Source: Roseimaritima sediminicola (lineage in GTDB: Bacteria; Planctomycetota; Planctomycetia; Pirellulales; Pirellulaceae). From it: DNA of 64,000 bases. The stretch is taken from the NCBI RefSeq assembly GCF_009618275.1, contig NZ_WIAD01000014.1:44860-108859 (forward strand), given 5' to 3'. This document shows positions 63,667 to 64,000 of the stretch, piece after piece (position 1 is the first letter of the stretch; every line of letters starts with the position of its first letter). The position numbers and the translations under genes are program-made. Below the pieces are notes generated by a model that saw only the letters and a program-made list of their open reading frames with translations, ran no database searches and was not told where the DNA came from.

Positions 63667-63987
63667 GTGACCAAACGAGAACTGGATCAAAAGGCGGCCA
63701 TTATGACCGTCATCCGGTACCTGGGCGACATCCCGCCGGGCACCAGGTGCTCGGCGGTCTTCTTCGACAGCGAACGGATTCGCCGGGAGAAGGAATTCTA
63801 CATGAAACTGTACAGCGACAGCGGCGTGCAGGACCCGGAGGTGCTCCGCGCGATGGTCGCCGCCAATGTGCCCGAGGATCCCTACTGGCTGGTTTCGTTG
63901 AAAGCCGGCGACGGGATCTCGCAAGATGCCACCCGGTTGCACCGCGTGGACGACCGCACCGGCAAAATTCTAAACGAACCCACCTAA
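63667..63987 (+). CDS. Small hypothetical protein
   Basis: A 106-residue soluble protein from the GTG at 63667 (TKRELDQKAAIMTVIRYLGDIPPG). The ATG at 63703 is a possible alternative start. It has a DSERIRREKEFYMKLYSDSGVQDPEVLRAMVAANVPEDPYWLVSLKAGDGI core with charged helices. I recognise no named family, although similar short proteins occur in other planctomycetes. The stop is followed directly by the beginning of the dispersed repeat that also opens the window. Confidence 0.6.
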   Translation: MTKRELDQKAAIMTVIRYLGDIPPGTRCSAVFFDSERIRREKEFYMKLYSDSGVQDPEVLRAMVAANVPEDPYWLVSLKAGDGISQDATRLHRVDDRTGKILNEPT

Positions 63988-64000
63988 GCAGTGGCATACA

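Overview
The window is a GC-rich stretch of a bacterial chromosome that reads as a member of the Planctomycetota, most likely a Pirellulaceae-type organism. The evidence is a set of families that co-occur almost only there: two PSD1-type cytochrome c proteins (DUF1549/DUF1553) each paired with a DUF1501 protein, a PVC-type heme-binding dehydrogenase, an ECF-like sigma factor followed by a FecR-LamG protein, formylglycine sulfatases, a DUF5009 acyltransferase, and many intergenic palindromic repeats. No rRNA, tRNA, CRISPR array, prophage or transposase gene was recognised.

Layout. 0-10 kb: AhpD-like protein, FHA-GAF-sigma54 activator, a repeat block, DUF502 membrane protein, comF, a coiled-coil membrane protein with a 36-residue membrane microprotein behind it, a DCC thiol-redox protein and a secreted Gly/Pro/Tyr-rich protein. 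10-27 kb: ribulokinase, PVC heme-binding protein, Ala-rich lipoprotein, ABC-2 permease, M24 peptidase, a candidate structured RNA of about 205 nt (19742-19946), a shikimate-dehydrogenase-like protein, agmatine deiminase with a TrmL-like methyltransferase, a zinc-ribbon membrane protein and an HD phosphohydrolase. 27-39 kb: A-type Fe-S carrier, then a sigma factor / FecR-LamG / PSD1 / DUF1501 operon facing a second DUF1501 / PSD1 pair. 39-44 kb: an operon of two sulfatases, a DUF5009 (HGSNAT-like) acyltransferase and a carbohydrate-binding-like protein. 44-54 kb: an unknown protein with a macro-like C terminus, NhaC antiporter, a DgcN/DgcA-like pair for D-glutamate use, DUF2272 and PQQ-propeller proteins. 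54-64 kb: a large repeat block, then a compositionally distinct two-gene module (HIT-PLD-helicase-S24 fusion plus DUF2726 nuclease-like protein), an ECF sigma-Ser/Thr kinase fusion, a ferredoxin, a cobalamin-binding-like protein and a small hypothetical protein.

How the genes fit together. Much of the window serves polymer degradation and cell-surface functions with their own regulation: the sigma/FecR set probably controls the PSD1/DUF1501 pair, and the sulfatase operon probably de-sulfates and modifies a sulfated glycan. The most unusual content is the 55.9-60.4 kb module, a plausible DNA-damage or anti-phage system with a LexA-type Ser-Lys dyad fused to a helicase, the sigma-kinase fusion beside it, the candidate RNA at 19.7 kb, and several families of nested palindromic repeats, two of which show compensatory changes that keep the stems paired.
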